Source: Acidobacteriota bacterium
GTDB taxonomy: Bacteria > Acidobacteriota > Aminicenantia > UBA2199
NCBI GenBank assembly: GCA_025456205.1
Contig: JALOLA010000019.1
Coordinates: 1 to 33,493 of the forward strand
DNA length: 33,493 bases
Direction of reading: 5' to 3'
The position numbers were made by a program, and so were the translations under genes. Numbering within the stretch: position 1 is the stretch's first letter; every line of letters starts with the position of its first letter. Shown here piece by piece: positions 32,617 to 33,493 of the stretch. The notes below the pieces were generated by a model, which searched no databases, was not told the DNA's origin, and saw nothing but the letters and a program-made list of their open reading frames with translations.

Positions 32617-33192
32617 ATGGAAAACATGTCAGATTTAATCATTAACCCCAATTTACAAATAGAGGTTTTTGTTGATGGTTCCTTGGTGTTGAATATTAAA
32701 ACAAGAGAATTATTCGAGATTTCTGCCGATGAAAGCTGGTTGTTAATGCAAATAAAAAGCAGCAAGTCAGAAAAAGACATTAAAACCAGTTTAATTGATA
32801 GAATGCATGTTTCGCAAAGCAGGGTTGATAAGCATATCAACCGGATGTATAATGATCTTTTAAAAAAGAAATTAATTTTTGATCGAGGGGAGTTTATGAA
32901 AGGCAAATATATCCAAAATCCGGCTGTTAATTTGAGGGAAGAAGATGAAGACGGCGCGCTCCTTTTTAATCCAGACAGCAACCGCATTCAATTACTGAAC
33001 AACACGGGTTTTTTCATTTGGCAACTGTGTTCTGAGGGGAAAACTTCGCTTGAGATTTCCGAAGCCGTCAAGCGGGAGTTCAGTGATGTGCCCGAAGAGC
33101 AGGTGAACGAGGACATTAAGCAATTCCTGGATGAAATGACCGAGATCGGGTTCATCGAAATTATAAGAACTAAGAAATCCAAGGGAGTTTGA
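32617..33192 (+). CDS. Tandem PqqD-like (RiPP recognition element) protein
   Basis: A 191-aa protein built of two copies of a PqqD-type winged-helix domain. Copy 1 is about residues 8-92 (NPNLQIEVFVDGSLVLNI, TRELFEISADESWLLMQI, then a helical part ending LLKKKLIF). Copy 2 is about 99-185 (NPAVNLREEDEDGALLFNP, SNRIQLLNNTGFFIWQL, ending FLDEMTEIGFIEI). In RiPP pathways such domains bind the leader of the precursor peptide and deliver it to the radical SAM enzyme. Base composition is much AT-richer than all genes to its left. The next gene, a radical SAM protein, starts 3 nt after its stop. No cognate precursor was found in the window. Confidence 0.82.
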   Translation: MENMSDLIINPNLQIEVFVDGSLVLNIKTRELFEISADESWLLMQIKSSKSEKDIKTSLIDRMHVSQSRVDKHINRMYNDLLKKKLIFDRGEFMKGKYIQNPAVNLREEDEDGALLFNPDSNRIQLLNNTGFFIWQLCSEGKTSLEISEAVKREFSDVPEEQVNEDIKQFLDEMTEIGFIEIIRTKKSKGV

Positions 33193-33195
33193 GCG

Positions 33196-33493
33196 ATGGT
33201 CCTGAAGCCGCTCAAATCGCCAGAATCAATCACCGTCGCCATTACTGGCCGCTGTAATCTGTCCTGCAAATATTGCTTCTATGCGGATGAGATGGTGGCT
33301 CTACAAGATTTGCCTACCAAAAGCTGGCTTGATTTTTTTTCTGAAGCCAAAGAAGCCGGGGTGATGAAGATAACCCTGAGCGGGGGCGAAGTTTTTGTCC
33401 GAAAAGATATTTTTGAGTTGATCCATGGAATTGTAGAAAACAAAATGCGGTTCAATATTTTAACCAATGGCACGCTCATCACCGAAAGGGCGG
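33196..33493 (+). CDS. Radical SAM enzyme, probable peptide maturase (3' end beyond window)
   Basis: The first 99 codons of a radical SAM protein. TGRCNLSCKYCFYA carries the Cys20/24/27 4Fe-4S motif, and ITLSGGEVFVRKDIFELI is the SAM-binding GGE region, followed by NILTNGTLIT. This start resembles PqqE/SPASM-type maturases. The auxiliary-cluster domain would lie outside the window, so the subclass is unproven. AAGGGAG 8 nt upstream supports ATG 33196. It is co-transcribed with the tandem PqqD-like gene, and both are AT-rich. Confidence 0.85.
   Translation, partial: MVLKPLKSPESITVAITGRCNLSCKYCFYADEMVALQDLPTKSWLDFFSEAKEAGVMKITLSGGEVFVRKDIFELIHGIVENKMRFNILTNGTLITERA

Overview
This is a high-GC, gene-dense bacterial chromosome segment. 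The genome has a Gram-negative envelope: it encodes ADP-heptose synthesis, an ADP-heptose-type glycosyltransferase and a BamD-like lipoprotein. It is rod-type (MreBCD/PBP2/RodA) and apparently proteolytic, with secreted S46 and M14 peptidases. That mix would suit Acidobacteriota/Aminicenantes-like lineages, but the phylum assignment is only an inference from gene content. Both tRNA genes lack an encoded CCA.

Layout. 1-3509 (minus): 5'-truncated-by-window metG and a DnaK-type Hsp70. 3622-3694: tRNA-Phe. 3736-6738 (plus): heptose operon, with separate HldE kinase and nucleotidyltransferase genes, a GT9 heptosyltransferase and an isoprenylcysteine-methyltransferase-like membrane protein. 6800-16882 (plus): a FecR/Ig-like surface protein, mreB-mreC-mreD-mrdA-rodA, a radical SAM/DUF2344 fusion, a SpoU methyltransferase and queH, mostly with overlapping stop/start codons. 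16953-20764 (plus): PASTA protein, rpe, bamD and a uvrC that lacks its C-terminal HhH region. 21092-23635 (minus): M14 peptidase. 23971-24055: tRNA-Leu. 24218-27548 (minus): small protein, diacylglycerol-kinase-family protein, S46 dipeptidyl-peptidase. 27731-30617: LprI-domain protein, AlkD-like protein (minus), small lipoprotein, and an M50-like membrane protein whose metal ligands are replaced. 30769-32517 (minus): ABC exporter with a gap in its nucleotide-binding domain. 32617-end (plus): an AT-richer pair, a tandem PqqD-like protein and a radical SAM enzyme cut by the window edge, resembling the start of a RiPP maturation locus.

Three non-coding themes stand out. (1) Four intergenic islands (20765-21091, 23636-23970, 24056-24217, 30618-30768) are mosaics of degenerate short tandem repeats with an almost strict 7-bp period (several unrelated heptamer words) plus a 6-bp family. 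One island also holds a 152-bp imperfect inverted repeat. (2) Several first genes of transcription units have a -10 box ending only 6-9 nt before the start codon, which predicts leaderless or nearly leaderless mRNAs. (3) Three proteins look damaged or repurposed: UvrC, the ABC exporter and the M50-like protein.

The peptidoglycan-elongation, LPS-core and outer-membrane-assembly genes together form an envelope-biogenesis region. The right end is accessory in character. All calls come from reading the sequence and from remembered family motifs; no database search was run.
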